Shown: positions 1-5,195 of the stretch, one piece after another
Position numbering within the stretch: the first letter of the stretch is position 1
Layout of the letters: each line of letters opens with the position of its first letter
Origin: an uncultured Oscillibacter sp.
GTDB lineage: Bacteria > Bacillota_A > Clostridia > Oscillospirales > Oscillospiraceae
Length of the DNA stretch: 7,545 bases
NCBI GenBank assembly: GCA_948902155.1
Contig: CAQVQZ010000109.1
Coordinates: 1-7,545, forward strand
Direction of reading: 5' to 3'
Program-made: the position numbers and the translations under genes
Notes under the pieces: generated by a model
What the model saw: the letters and a program-made list of their open reading frames with translations, nothing else
Told to the model about the DNA's origin: nothing
Databases searched by the model: none

Positions 1-440
1 TAGCCCAGAGCGCCCAGCAGCATCTTGGAGAACGCGAAGCCGGTCAGGGTGCCGGAGGGCTTGAAGGTGCCGTCACTGTAGCCGTTGATGATCTTAGAGG
101 TCTTGCAGTAGCTGATGACGCCCGCAAAGGTGTGGCCGGTGGGGACGTCGGGATAGGGTGCGTAATTGTTGGGGAGATTGCTGGCGGCCTCAGGGCCGAT
201 CAGCAGGGAAACGATGATCTTGGCGGCAGCGCCACGGGTCAGCTCGACCTCGGGGCGGAAGCTACCATCATCGTAACCGGTGATGACGCCGATCTTGTTG
301 AGGACGGCGACAGCCTCTTCGTACTGAGGACCAAGCTCATCCTTATCGGTGAGATCTTTGTACTCAGTCGCTCCGGCGCTGATAGTAACCAAGGACATGG
401 TCATAACCAGCGCAAGAAGCAGGGACAGGAATTTCTTCAT
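1..440 (-). CDS. SLH-domain exported surface protein, N-terminal part (gene continues beyond the left edge)
   Basis: The 146 visible residues begin with a signal peptide: MKK, a hydrophobic core at about residues 4-20, and a likely signal peptidase I site after Ala22-Gly-Ala24. Two S-layer homology repeats follow. The first (about 27-82) has YKDL, an AVAVLNKIGVITGYDDGSFRP core and the LTRGAAAK segment of the SLH fold. The second (about 96-146) has YPDV, KIINGYSDGTFKP and a less typical LTGFAFSKM in place of the usual TRxE helix. SLH repeats normally hold exported proteins to secondary cell-wall polymers, so this is expected outside the cell. The start is the ATG at 438-440, chosen because AGGAGG lies at 450-455 (minus strand). 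Its codons look biased towards those of highly expressed genes (AAG, GAC, ATC, GGC), which fits its elaborate leader. The rest of the protein, and so its specific role, is outside the window. Confidence 0.9.
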   Translation of the reverse strand, partial: MKKFLSLLLALVMTMSLVTISAGATEYKDLTDKDELGPQYEEAVAVLNKIGVITGYDDGSFRPEVELTRGAAAKIIVSLLIGPEAASNLPNNYAPYPDVPTGHTFAGVISYCKTSKIINGYSDGTFKPSGTLTGFAFSKMLLGALG

Positions 441-461
441 GCGATAATTCCTCCTTTAAAG

Positions 462-568
462 ATTTGCGGAAGCGCCCGGCCTTCTCTCCGCCCAAGTCAG
501 CGGTACCGGGGGCTAGCCAACCCCGTTTTTCGACAGGGCGGAAGGAAGCCCCGGCGCTTCTCGCAAAT
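462..568 (-). promoter_or_regulatory. Long structured mRNA leader hairpin of the SLH gene
   Basis: The segment folds almost end to end on itself. The outer stem pairs 462-476 with 553-568 (15 pairs, one bulged base). After a short junction the next stem pairs 478-484 with 545-550 and 487-493 with 536-542. GTC 496-498 can then pair with GAC 532-534, and an apical hairpin forms from GGGGCT and AACCCC around 509-524. Its 3' end in the transcript lies 6 nt before the AGGAGG at 450-455, and its 5' base coincides with the predicted transcription start. I tried to match the known riboswitch cores (c-di-GMP, c-di-AMP, FMN, SAM, M-box) and found none. It may stabilise the mRNA, be an unrecognised regulatory RNA, or be a palindromic element. 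The pairing is seen; the function is not known. Confidence 0.6.
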
Positions 569-570
569 GC

Positions 571-599
571 AATCTAACAGGAAAAAAATGCCCTGACAA
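571..599 (-). promoter_or_regulatory. Putative sigma-A promoter of the SLH gene
   Basis: On the minus strand TTGTCA (594-599) and TAGATT (571-576) are separated by exactly 17 bp, matching 5/6 and 4/6 of the sigma-A consensus. The start of transcription would fall near 564, within the first bases of the leader hairpin. The -35 box sits inside an inverted repeat (580-592 with 600-609) that has an A7/T7 run in the spacer, so the site could also work as a weak terminator for the upstream gene. Confidence 0.5.
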
Positions 600-628
600 G
601 GCTTTTTCCGGCCTTTTAACCGAACTGA

Positions 629-658
629 AAATTGCCGTCCGATAGCCCGTGGCAATTT
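629..658. repeat. Inverted repeat upstream of the SLH promoter
   Basis: AAATTGCC at 629-636 is matched by GGCAATTT at 651-658, an exact 8-bp inverted repeat around a 14-nt centre. It lies about 30 bp upstream of the predicted -35 box of the SLH gene, which is a suitable place for an operator. It could also be a hairpin in the 3' end of the transcript from the 780-2054 gene. Nothing else resembling a gene is visible between 456 and 779; the stretch holds this repeat, the SLH promoter, the leader hairpin and the terminator-like hairpin at 711-769. Confidence 0.35.
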
Positions 659-710
659 GCTGGAGGAAAATAACGCTGCCCAAATTCTTTTAAATTTTTC
701 CAATTTTTGC

Positions 711-769
711 AAAAGCGAGAGCCGGGGCAGGTCCCTTTGGCGAACGCTTCCGCCCCTGCCTCCCGGCTC
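711..769 (-). terminator. Probable terminator hairpin after the double recombinase-like gene
   Basis: On the minus strand the arm at 755-769 (GAGCCGGGAGGCAGG) pairs with 719-731 (GAGCCGGGGCAGG read on plus), leaving a two-base bulge and a loop of about 23 nt. A TTTT run at 711-714 and an A/T-rich stretch follow. It begins 11 bp after the stop codon of the 780-2054 gene. The large loop and short T-run make it weaker than the terminator at 2754-2784. Confidence 0.45.
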
Positions 770-779
770 ACGAGAGTTT

Positions 780-2054
780 TTATTCCACCTTCCGCTCCTC
801 CTGCTGGGGAAGGAGGTACTTCTGTCCCAGCTGCACGAGCGTCCCCTCCTCTACCATGTGGCGAAGAACCAGCGTGCACTGCTTTGGCTGGATGTGAAGG
901 AGGTCCACAATATCCTGACGATAGGCAAACCCCGCCTGAGCCAGGTATTCCAGAATGGCCTCCCGGTGACGCTCCGGCGGCACCACGGTTCCGGGAAGGT
1001 AGTACTTGCCTCCCACCCGCACCAAGCGCTTTTGATCCGTCAAACGGCGAAGCCGGGTATACGTGGCGGTCTTGGAAAAATTCAAAAGCTCCGACACGTC
1101 GTTCCGGGAAACATAGCCCTGTTCCAGCCCCTTTTGAAGGATGCGCTCATTCTCCGTTTCCCGGCTGTCGTCCTTTCTGAGATCCCGAAGAGACACCCGC
1201 TCCAGTCCTCCGCGGATCAGGACCGTCCGGGTAATCCGGGACAGCCGCGGGAGGTCCAGCGGTCTGCGGGACTGCTCCGTCAAAAGGATATGGGGGTCTT
1301 CCCCCGGCTTCCGGCGGGCATACTCTTCCTCCAGTAAACGGCGCACTGTGCTGGTCAGGGGAATTTCCCGGTCCGACAAATAAATTGCTCCCGCCTCGAA
1401 ATCCACCTCACGCCAAGTGAGCGAAATCATCTCCTGCGCCTGGAGGCCTAGCTGCCAGCCCAGCCACATAGCCAGGCCGGCTGTGGTCCCCCGCTCCGCC
1501 TGAAGGACCTTCCACAGCTTAAATTCGTCTACCTGAACCGGCGGCGGCTTGGGTGCCTTACGTGCCGGCGCGCTGGCGGAGAAGCGGAGCTGAAGCGTCG
1601 CAATTTCCACGCCGCTGATCCGCGCCGCCTCCGGCCAGTCCATCCGGTCGAGACACCGGATAATCCAGTCATAGCGAAGATCCAGCAGCCGCACGGTTTT
1701 CAAATCCCCCCGGTCCAGCGCCTGCCGGGCCAGCCGGGAGATTGACTCCAGCCGCATAGGCTTCCGCTCCCGGGCGGAAAGGAGGACATGGGGCTCCCGC
1801 TCTTCTCTGGCCTCCTTGGCCTCATGAAGCTTCCAAAGGAGGGCGCGAACCTCCCCGTCCAGGGGGACCATCCGGTCCGGCAGCTCCAGCCGGTTGTCCA
1901 GAAAGGAAACCTGGTCCCAGGTCAGGGCCGCAATCTCCTCCCGGGTCAGTCCCTCCAGCCAGGCCAAGCGGAGCACCAGGGCCTCCGGCCCCGTCTGCTC
2001 CCGCTCCAGAAGGCGGCGCAGAGCCGTCTCGTCCAGGCGGCGGTTCTTTTCCAT
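780..2054 (-). CDS. Tandem degenerate tyrosine-recombinase-like domains with C-terminal winged-helix segments
   Basis: This is a 424-residue cytoplasmic protein. Residues about 24-158 resemble a tyrosine recombinase catalytic domain: box-I-like GLTREEIAALTW (35-46), box-II-like LDLRYDWIIR (124-133) and a C-terminal SGVEIATLQLRF (147-158). Residues about 176-296 repeat the pattern with LGLQAQEMISLTWREV (202-217) and SLRDLRKD (288-295). In both copies the box-I arginine is replaced (Thr37, Gln205), both box-II histidines are gone although one Arg remains, and the tyrosine position is Phe158 in the first copy and absent in the second. Strand transfer is therefore very unlikely. Residues about 303-355 and 362-417 look like two winged helices, each ending in a basic or hydrophobic wing (GGKYYLP, GQKYLLP). 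I infer a DNA-binding or regulatory protein derived from a recombinase. The start is ATG 2054 because GAGGAGG lies at 2064-2070. Database annotation as plain 'integrase' would be misleading. Confidence 0.8.
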   Translation of the reverse strand: MEKNRRLDETALRRLLEREQTGPEALVLRLAWLEGLTREEIAALTWDQVSFLDNRLELPDRMVPLDGEVRALLWKLHEAKEAREEREPHVLLSARERKPMRLESISRLARQALDRGDLKTVRLLDLRYDWIIRCLDRMDWPEAARISGVEIATLQLRFSASAPARKAPKPPPVQVDEFKLWKVLQAERGTTAGLAMWLGWQLGLQAQEMISLTWREVDFEAGAIYLSDREIPLTSTVRRLLEEEYARRKPGEDPHILLTEQSRRPLDLPRLSRITRTVLIRGGLERVSLRDLRKDDSRETENERILQKGLEQGYVSRNDVSELLNFSKTATYTRLRRLTDQKRLVRVGGKYYLPGTVVPPERHREAILEYLAQAGFAYRQDIVDLLHIQPKQCTLVLRHMVEEGTLVQLGQKYLLPQQEERKVE

Positions 2055-2253
2055 TATGTGCGCCCTCCTCTCGGGAATCTTACGTTACTTTCGCATAGCA
2101 ACCGAAGCGGAATTTTGGAAAAAATCTCCATCTCTTGTCCCGCTGCCGCCATGCGCCGCCCAGTTCCCGTCTCTTAACGATCCCTGGGAAACGCCGACCG
2201 CCTGGCGCTCCCGCCCCCAAGCCGAACGCAGCAGGAGACTCCGGCGCCTGAAG

Positions 2254-2270
2254 AAAAAGCCGCCCGGGCT
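2254..2270 (-). terminator. Weak terminator candidate after the 107-residue protein gene
   Basis: On the minus strand AGCC-CGGGC-GGCTT (2257-2270) is a 4-5 bp GC hairpin running straight into a TTTTT tract (2254-2258). It lies about 30 bp after the stop codon of the 2299-2622 gene. The stem is short, so read-through into the 780-2054 gene is possible; the 244-bp gap between the two genes shows no convincing promoter of its own. Confidence 0.35.
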
Positions 2271-2298
2271 CCGCTCCTCCACGTTCAGGAAAGGTCCT

Positions 2299-2622
2299 TC
2301 ACCGCTCCGCCCCGGAGGCCGCTGAAGCCTCAACGCCAGTGATATCCCAGCAGCCGTGACGGGTCACCAGGCCGCCGGAGAGTCTCCCCTGCCGCACGGT
2401 AAAAATGGCGTCATACGGCTCTTTGTCCACTCTGGAGCGCAGCGCGCCGGAAATCAGATATTTCCCATTTTGCAGCACGCTGCCGGAAAAGCGGTTCCGG
2501 CGGCTGAGAAGGCACAGTTCCCCGGAAACGGTTCCGGCGTCCTCCTGGAGCAGCAGCTCTCCGGCCCTGGGCCCCAATTGACTTTGCAGCACAACGGTGT
2601 AGCAGGCTTTTTTCACATGCAT
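2299..2622 (-). CDS. Small orphan protein of unknown function, 107 residues
   Basis: I do not recognise this family. The protein has no signal peptide or membrane segment and reads as mostly beta strands: alternating hydrophobic stretches (YTVVLQSQLG, GELLLQ, GTVSGELCLL, FSGSVL, YLISGAL, DAIFTV, RLSGGLV, CWDITGV) separated by Gly/Asn turns, as in a small beta barrel or sheet. A charged, alanine-rich tail (about 98-107) ends it. Three starts are possible: GTG 2625, ATG 2622 and GTG 2616. The AGGAAG at 2625-2630 lies only 2 nt before ATG 2622 but 8 nt before GTG 2616, so the true start may be GTG 2616 (VKKACYTVVL, 105 residues). The gene has its own strong promoter (2642-2669) and an upstream repeat cluster, which supports its being real and regulated. 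It is transcribed towards the recombinase-like gene, but a shared transcript is uncertain. Confidence 0.7.
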   Translation of the reverse strand: MHVKKACYTVVLQSQLGPRAGELLLQEDAGTVSGELCLLSRRNRFSGSVLQNGKYLISGALRSRVDKEPYDAIFTVRQGRLSGGLVTRHGCWDITGVEASAASGAER

Positions 2623-2641
2623 CACTTCCTGTTATTGTTCG

Positions 2642-2669
2642 ATTATAAATAGGCAAGCGGTTTCGCCAA
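2642..2669 (-). promoter_or_regulatory. Promoter of the 107-residue protein gene
   Basis: On the minus strand TTGGCG (2664-2669) and a perfect TATAAT (2642-2647) are separated by 16 bp. Transcription would begin near 2635, leaving a leader of only about 13-20 nt. The -35 box is part of TTGGCGAAACC, an 11-mer that also occurs in the palindromes at 6760-6791 and 6951-6982. Confidence 0.65.
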
Positions 2670-2681
2670 AGGGACAATTTA

Positions 2682-2737
2682 TCAAAAAGTGTCAAAATTT
2701 GGACATAAGCATAACAATTGTCAAAACCCGTCAAAAA
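2682..2737 (-). promoter_or_regulatory. Cluster of TTTTGAC direct repeats with an internal palindrome (operator candidate)
   Basis: On the minus strand TTTTGAC occurs at 2730-2736, 2720-2726 and 2691-2697, and the near match TTTTGAT at 2682-2688. They come in two pairs, each spaced 9-10 bp, about one helical turn. The third overlaps a 16-bp near-palindrome at 2690-2705 (TGTC-N8-GACA with an AAATTT centre, 14 of 16 positions symmetric). The cluster lies just upstream of the -35 box of the 2299-2622 gene and downstream of the TetR gene's terminator. It could bind the neighbouring TetR-type regulator or another factor; binding is inference. Confidence 0.4.
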
Positions 2738-2753
2738 TAGTCGCCTGCCGGTA

Positions 2754-2784
2754 CAAAAAAAGAGGGCGGGCTGACCCGTCCTCT
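2754..2784 (-). terminator. Strong intrinsic terminator of the TetR-family gene
   Basis: On the minus strand a 10-bp GC-rich stem (2775-2784 with 2761-2770, one wobble pair) closes a four-base loop (TCAG) and is followed by a run of seven T (2755-2761). It lies about 85 bp after the stop codon of the TetR-family gene and separates that gene from the next gene on the same strand. Confidence 0.85.
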
Positions 2785-2869
2785 CATGTCCGCGGAAAAC
2801 CGCCGGACTCCTGCTGAAAAAGAAATTCCTGCGCCAAAGATATCCCTCGCCTTCTCTGTGCTCCGTCCT

Positions 2870-3460
2870 TCACGGGGTCCAGTTCCACTCTCCCCGCTCC
2901 CGCAGAGTCTGCCACACGGTCCCCGCCGTGCTTCGCTCCACCATTCGTTCCAAGGAGGCCACGATCTCCTCCGGCGGCAGGGTCAGCCCGCCCCGGACCC
3001 AGCTCTCCACCAGGGACAGCAGCATTGCCTGCCCGCTTCGGCGTTCCAGCGCCGCCGCCGCGGGATCCGGCCGGCTGCCGCCCCGGTCCCGGTAATAGGT
3101 CCCCACCGTCTCCAGCGTCTCCTCCAGCGGGATCATTTCCGCCAGGCCCTTTTGTCCTCCCTGGTCCAGCACGGTCTGATAAAACGCCCGTTCCTCAGCG
3201 GCCCGGTCCAGAAGGTCCCGCAGCGCCTGCTGCCAGGCCAGGCACTCCTTCTGCCGGTCGAGCAGCAGCTTCCGCTCCCGCTTCACGGACCATGCAAACA
3301 GATCGTAGACGTCTTTAAAGTGATAATAAAAAGACTGCCGCCGAAGCCCGCAGAACTCCGTCAGCTCCCGGACCCGGAGCTGGTCCAGCGGCTTTTGCCG
3401 CAGCAGTTCCCGCAAGGCGGCGTCCAGGCCCTGCCTGGTCCGGTTTTCGTATTCCGGCAT
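2870..3460 (-). CDS. TetR/AcrR-family transcriptional regulator
   Basis: This is a 196-residue protein, the usual length for the family. The N-terminal TetR DNA-binding domain covers about residues 5-55: a first helix (TRQGLDAALRELLRQKP), then the helix-turn-helix with RVRELTEFCGLRRQSFYYHFKD (29-50), including the YYHF signature at the end of the recognition helix. The C-terminal ligand and dimer domain is all helical; its end (AMLLSLVESWVRGGLTLPPEEIVASLERMV) resembles the TetR_C_8/DhaS-like subgroup. The ligand is unknown. Start ATG 3460 is supported by AGGAGG at 3466-3471 with a 5-nt spacer; the frame stays open further upstream to 3601, but that extension is basic, low in similarity and crosses the promoter. 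The gene is divergent from the 53-residue protein gene and has its own terminator, so it is probably monocistronic. Target genes may be either neighbour; that is inference. Confidence 0.9.
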   Translation of the reverse strand: MPEYENRTRQGLDAALRELLRQKPLDQLRVRELTEFCGLRRQSFYYHFKDVYDLFAWSVKRERKLLLDRQKECLAWQQALRDLLDRAAEERAFYQTVLDQGGQKGLAEMIPLEETLETVGTYYRDRGGSRPDPAAAALERRSGQAMLLSLVESWVRGGLTLPPEEIVASLERMVERSTAGTVWQTLRERGEWNWTP

Positions 3461-3552
3461 AAGTCCCTCCTGTCCTCCGCGGCTCCATCCGCGGCGCTCA
3501 ATCATATCGCTTCGGACCCTTTTGACGAAATATTCTCTTTTTCGCCGCTTTA

Positions 3553-3582
3553 AGCATACTCTATCCCTTTCCTCCCCGTCAA
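3553..3582 (-). promoter_or_regulatory. Promoter of the TetR-family gene
   Basis: On the minus strand TTGACG (3577-3582) and TATGCT (3553-3558) are 18 bp apart. This would give a leader of about 85 nt before ATG 3460. A GACGAAATATTC stretch just downstream (3524-3535 on plus) could hold an autoregulatory site, but no clean palindrome is visible. Confidence 0.5.
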
Positions 3583-3661
3583 GATTTCCGGCTTTTTCCA
3601 TGAAAAAGTTCTTTCACTTTCTCCCCGCTTCCTCGGGGCGCGGCGAAAAACGGGGGATTCT

Positions 3662-3692
3662 CCCCGCTTTCCCCCCTCCTCCCCCCGGTCCC
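3662..3692 (-). other. G-quadruplex-type motif between divergent genes
   Basis: The minus strand carries four G-runs (GGG at 3690-3692, G6 at 3681-3686, G6 at 3671-3676, G4 at 3662-3665) separated by 3-5 bases, which fits the standard G3+N1-7 pattern. The plus strand is correspondingly C-rich. It sits between the promoters of the TetR-family gene and the 53-residue protein gene. Two 5-bp CCCCG/CGGGG hairpins lie alongside at 3623-3638 and 3651-3666. The intergenic stretch 3461-3813 holds these and the two promoters, and no other gene that I can support. Confidence 0.45.
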
Positions 3693-3756
3693 TCCATTTT
3701 TTTCATTTTCCTGGAGCCATCGACAAATTCAGACAAGTTATTCCCCGAATATTGTG

Positions 3757-3762
3757 TATGAT
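3757..3762 (+). promoter_or_regulatory. Possible -10 box of the 53-residue protein gene
   Basis: TATGAT lies 51 bp before the start codon at 3814 and matches 5/6 of the -10 consensus. No good -35 box is present at 16-18 bp (the best is CAAGTT at 3734-3739), so the promoter may need an activator or the assignment may be wrong. Confidence 0.35.
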
Positions 3763-3813
3763 ACCCATAGTCCCCAGCTACATTTTGTGTTTCAGAAGAA
3801 AGGAAGACCTGCC

Positions 3814-3975
3814 ATGACTGCAATTCCCAAAGAGTATCTGCTGTTGTTCAACGCCGTCACCGACACAGAGCGCGCCCTGTCCCAGCTCCGGGAAACTCTG
3901 CTGGAGGCCCAGCGGCAAGCAGAAGAACTTTTTCTGGAGGAGCCCGGTTCAGCCGACCCCCCCTGCCAGGGCTGA
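3814..3975 (+). CDS. Small helical protein of unknown function, 53 residues
   Basis: The protein begins MTAIPKEYLLLFNAVTDTE and continues as one long charged helix (about residues 15-43, rich in Arg, Gln, Glu and Leu with heptad-like spacing), ending in a Pro/Gly-rich tail. There is no signal peptide or membrane segment. Small proteins with a similar IPKEYLxLFNAxTDxE opening are, as far as I recall, widespread and uncharacterised in Clostridia, so I regard it as a real gene; this could not be checked here. AAGGAAG at 3800-3806 is a suitable ribosome binding site. The frame also opens upstream at GTG 3754, but that codon lies in the -10 region and has no ribosome binding site. It lies 184 bp before the glycosyltransferase gene, which has its own promoter, so it is probably a separate unit. 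A coiled-coil interaction role is possible but not shown. Confidence 0.7.
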   Translation: MTAIPKEYLLLFNAVTDTERALSQLRETLLEAQRQAEELFLEEPGSADPPCQG

Positions 3976-4005
3976 CGGGGCTTCATAGACTGCGGGGAAA
4001 AGTCG

Positions 4006-4034
4006 TTGACCTTCCGGTAAAAATGGGGTACAAT
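4006..4034 (+). promoter_or_regulatory. Promoter of the glycosyltransferase operon
   Basis: TTGACC (4006-4011), an exact 17-bp spacer and TACAAT (4029-4034) match the sigma-A consensus in 5/6 positions each. Transcription should begin near 4041, leaving a leader of about 120 nt before the start codon at 4160. Confidence 0.8.
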
Positions 4035-4064
4035 GGCTTTGCATTCCGGCAGCCAAACACAGCC

Positions 4065-4091
4065 GGGGACCTTCCTCCGGGGGAGGTCCCC
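4065..4091 (+). promoter_or_regulatory. Leader hairpin of the glycosyltransferase operon
   Basis: GGGGACCTTCC (4065-4075) pairs with the segment 4081-4091 over 11 bp (one G-T pair) around a five-base loop. It starts about 25 nt after the predicted transcription start. The following bases are CCCTTCTTCCTCC, not a T-run, so it is not a standard intrinsic terminator; an mRNA-stabilising or protein-binding role is possible. No known riboswitch core is visible in the leader. Confidence 0.5.
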
Positions 4092-4159
4092 CTTCTTCCT
4101 CCAACGCACAGGGCTGCCGCTTTCACGAAAACGGGCGCCCCGGCGCATGGAGGTTTTTT

Positions 4160-5176
4160 ATGCCCAGTATCTCTGTCATCGTCCCCGTCTATCAGGCGGA
4201 GAAGTTCCTGCACCGCTGCCTGGACAGCGTGGCCCGCCAGACCTTTTCCGACTGGGAGCTGATCCTGGTGGACGACGGCTGTACCGACGGCTCCCCCGCC
4301 CTGTGCGACCAGTTTGCCGCCAGGGACGGGCGGGTGCGGGTCTTTCACCGGAAGAAAAATCAGGGCGTCAGCGAAGCCCGGAACCTGGGGCTCAACGAGG
4401 CCCGGGGGGAGTACGTGGCCTTCCTGGACGCCGACGACTGCTATGAGTTCCAGACCCTGGAGACTCTGTGGAACCTCCGGGAGCAGTCCGGCGCGGACGC
4501 CGCCGCCTGCGGCCTCACCTATCTCTGGCCCGACGGAAGGGCGGAGGTGCAGAGCCAGCTTCCCGCCGGGATTTACGGCCAGGCGGAAATCCGCGAAAAA
4601 CTGGTCGCCCCCCTTGTGGGGGACCGGCTGACCCAGCCCGTGTTCAATGGATACAGCGTCTGCTACCTCTTCTCCACGGAAATCATCCGCAAGAATCACA
4701 TTGTCTTTGACGGCCCCTATCTGGAGGACGAGCTCTTCGTGCTGGAGTACTTCTGCCGCGCCCGTTCCCTGGCGGCGACGGATCAGCCCCTGTACCGCTA
4801 CTTCCTCCACGGGGAGTCCGCCACCCACCATTACATGCAAAACTTCTCCCAGGTCTTCACCCGCTTTATGGAGCGGAAAGAGGCCCTGGTGGCGGAGTAC
4901 GGCCTGGAGTCTCTCCGCCCCCAGTGGCGGGAGAGCTCCAATTGGGCCGGGCTGCTCATCGCCGTGGGCAACGAGTATGCCCGGGACAATCCGAAGTCCA
5001 TCCGCCAGCGGCAAAAGGCCGTGCAGGAATTCTGCCGCCGCCCGGAGATGGCCCAGGCCGTCAAAGCCCTGGCGCCGTCGGGACTCAGCCCCAACAAGCA
5101 GATGGTGGCCAACCTGGTCCGGGGGAAGCACTTCTTCACCCTGACCCAGCTCTACCGCCTGAAAAACCGCATTTAA
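4160..5176 (+). CDS. GT2-family glycosyltransferase
   Basis: The protein has 338 residues, typical of GT-A fold family 2 enzymes that move a sugar from a nucleotide-sugar to a growing surface polysaccharide on the inner face of the membrane. It starts directly with the first strand (ISVIVPVYQAEKFLHRCLDSV, 4-24). The nucleotide-binding LVDDGCTDGS (36-45), NQGVSEARNLGL (67-78), the metal-binding DXD motif in FLDADD (88-93) and an EDELF segment (189-193) holding the likely catalytic acidic residues are all present. There is no transmembrane segment; residues 260-338 are a helical C-terminal part rich in Arg and Lys that may attach to the membrane. The start is supported by GGAGG at 4149-4153 with a 6-nt spacer. 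The gene is 19 bp ahead of the Wzy-like gene and probably co-transcribed with it. Donor, acceptor and linkage cannot be told from the sequence. Confidence 0.93.
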   Translation: MPSISVIVPVYQAEKFLHRCLDSVARQTFSDWELILVDDGCTDGSPALCDQFAARDGRVRVFHRKKNQGVSEARNLGLNEARGEYVAFLDADDCYEFQTLETLWNLREQSGADAAACGLTYLWPDGRAEVQSQLPAGIYGQAEIREKLVAPLVGDRLTQPVFNGYSVCYLFSTEIIRKNHIVFDGPYLEDELFVLEYFCRARSLAATDQPLYRYFLHGESATHHYMQNFSQVFTRFMERKEALVAEYGLESLRPQWRESSNWAGLLIAVGNEYARDNPKSIRQRQKAVQEFCRRPEMAQAVKALAPSGLSPNKQMVANLVRGKHFFTLTQLYRLKNRI

Positions 5177-5195
5177 CCGGGAAATGAGGAACGTC

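Noticed and set aside
478..560. SRP RNA domain, because GGAAGGAAGC appears on the plus strand at 540-549
   Set aside because: The conserved tetraloop and the internal loop partners of SRP helix 8 are missing, and the bases are used in a better long stem.
657..1337. 226-codon plus-strand frame opposite the recombinase-like gene
   Set aside because: It is antisense to a protein with repeated domains, and it overlaps the terminator hairpin at its start.
780..2054. Active phage or transposon integrase marking a mobile element
   Set aside because: Catalytic residues are absent in both domains, and no attachment repeats, excisionase, relaxase or phage genes are seen.
2085..2333. 82-codon minus-strand frame in the gap between the orphan gene and the recombinase-like gene
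   Set aside because: The composition is Arg/Gly-rich without structure, no ribosome binding site precedes it, and it overlaps the orphan gene's end and its terminator candidate.
3754..3813. Upstream GTG start for the 53-residue protein
   Set aside because: The codon overlaps the -10 box and lacks a ribosome binding site, whereas ATG 3814 has AAGGAAG at a good distance.
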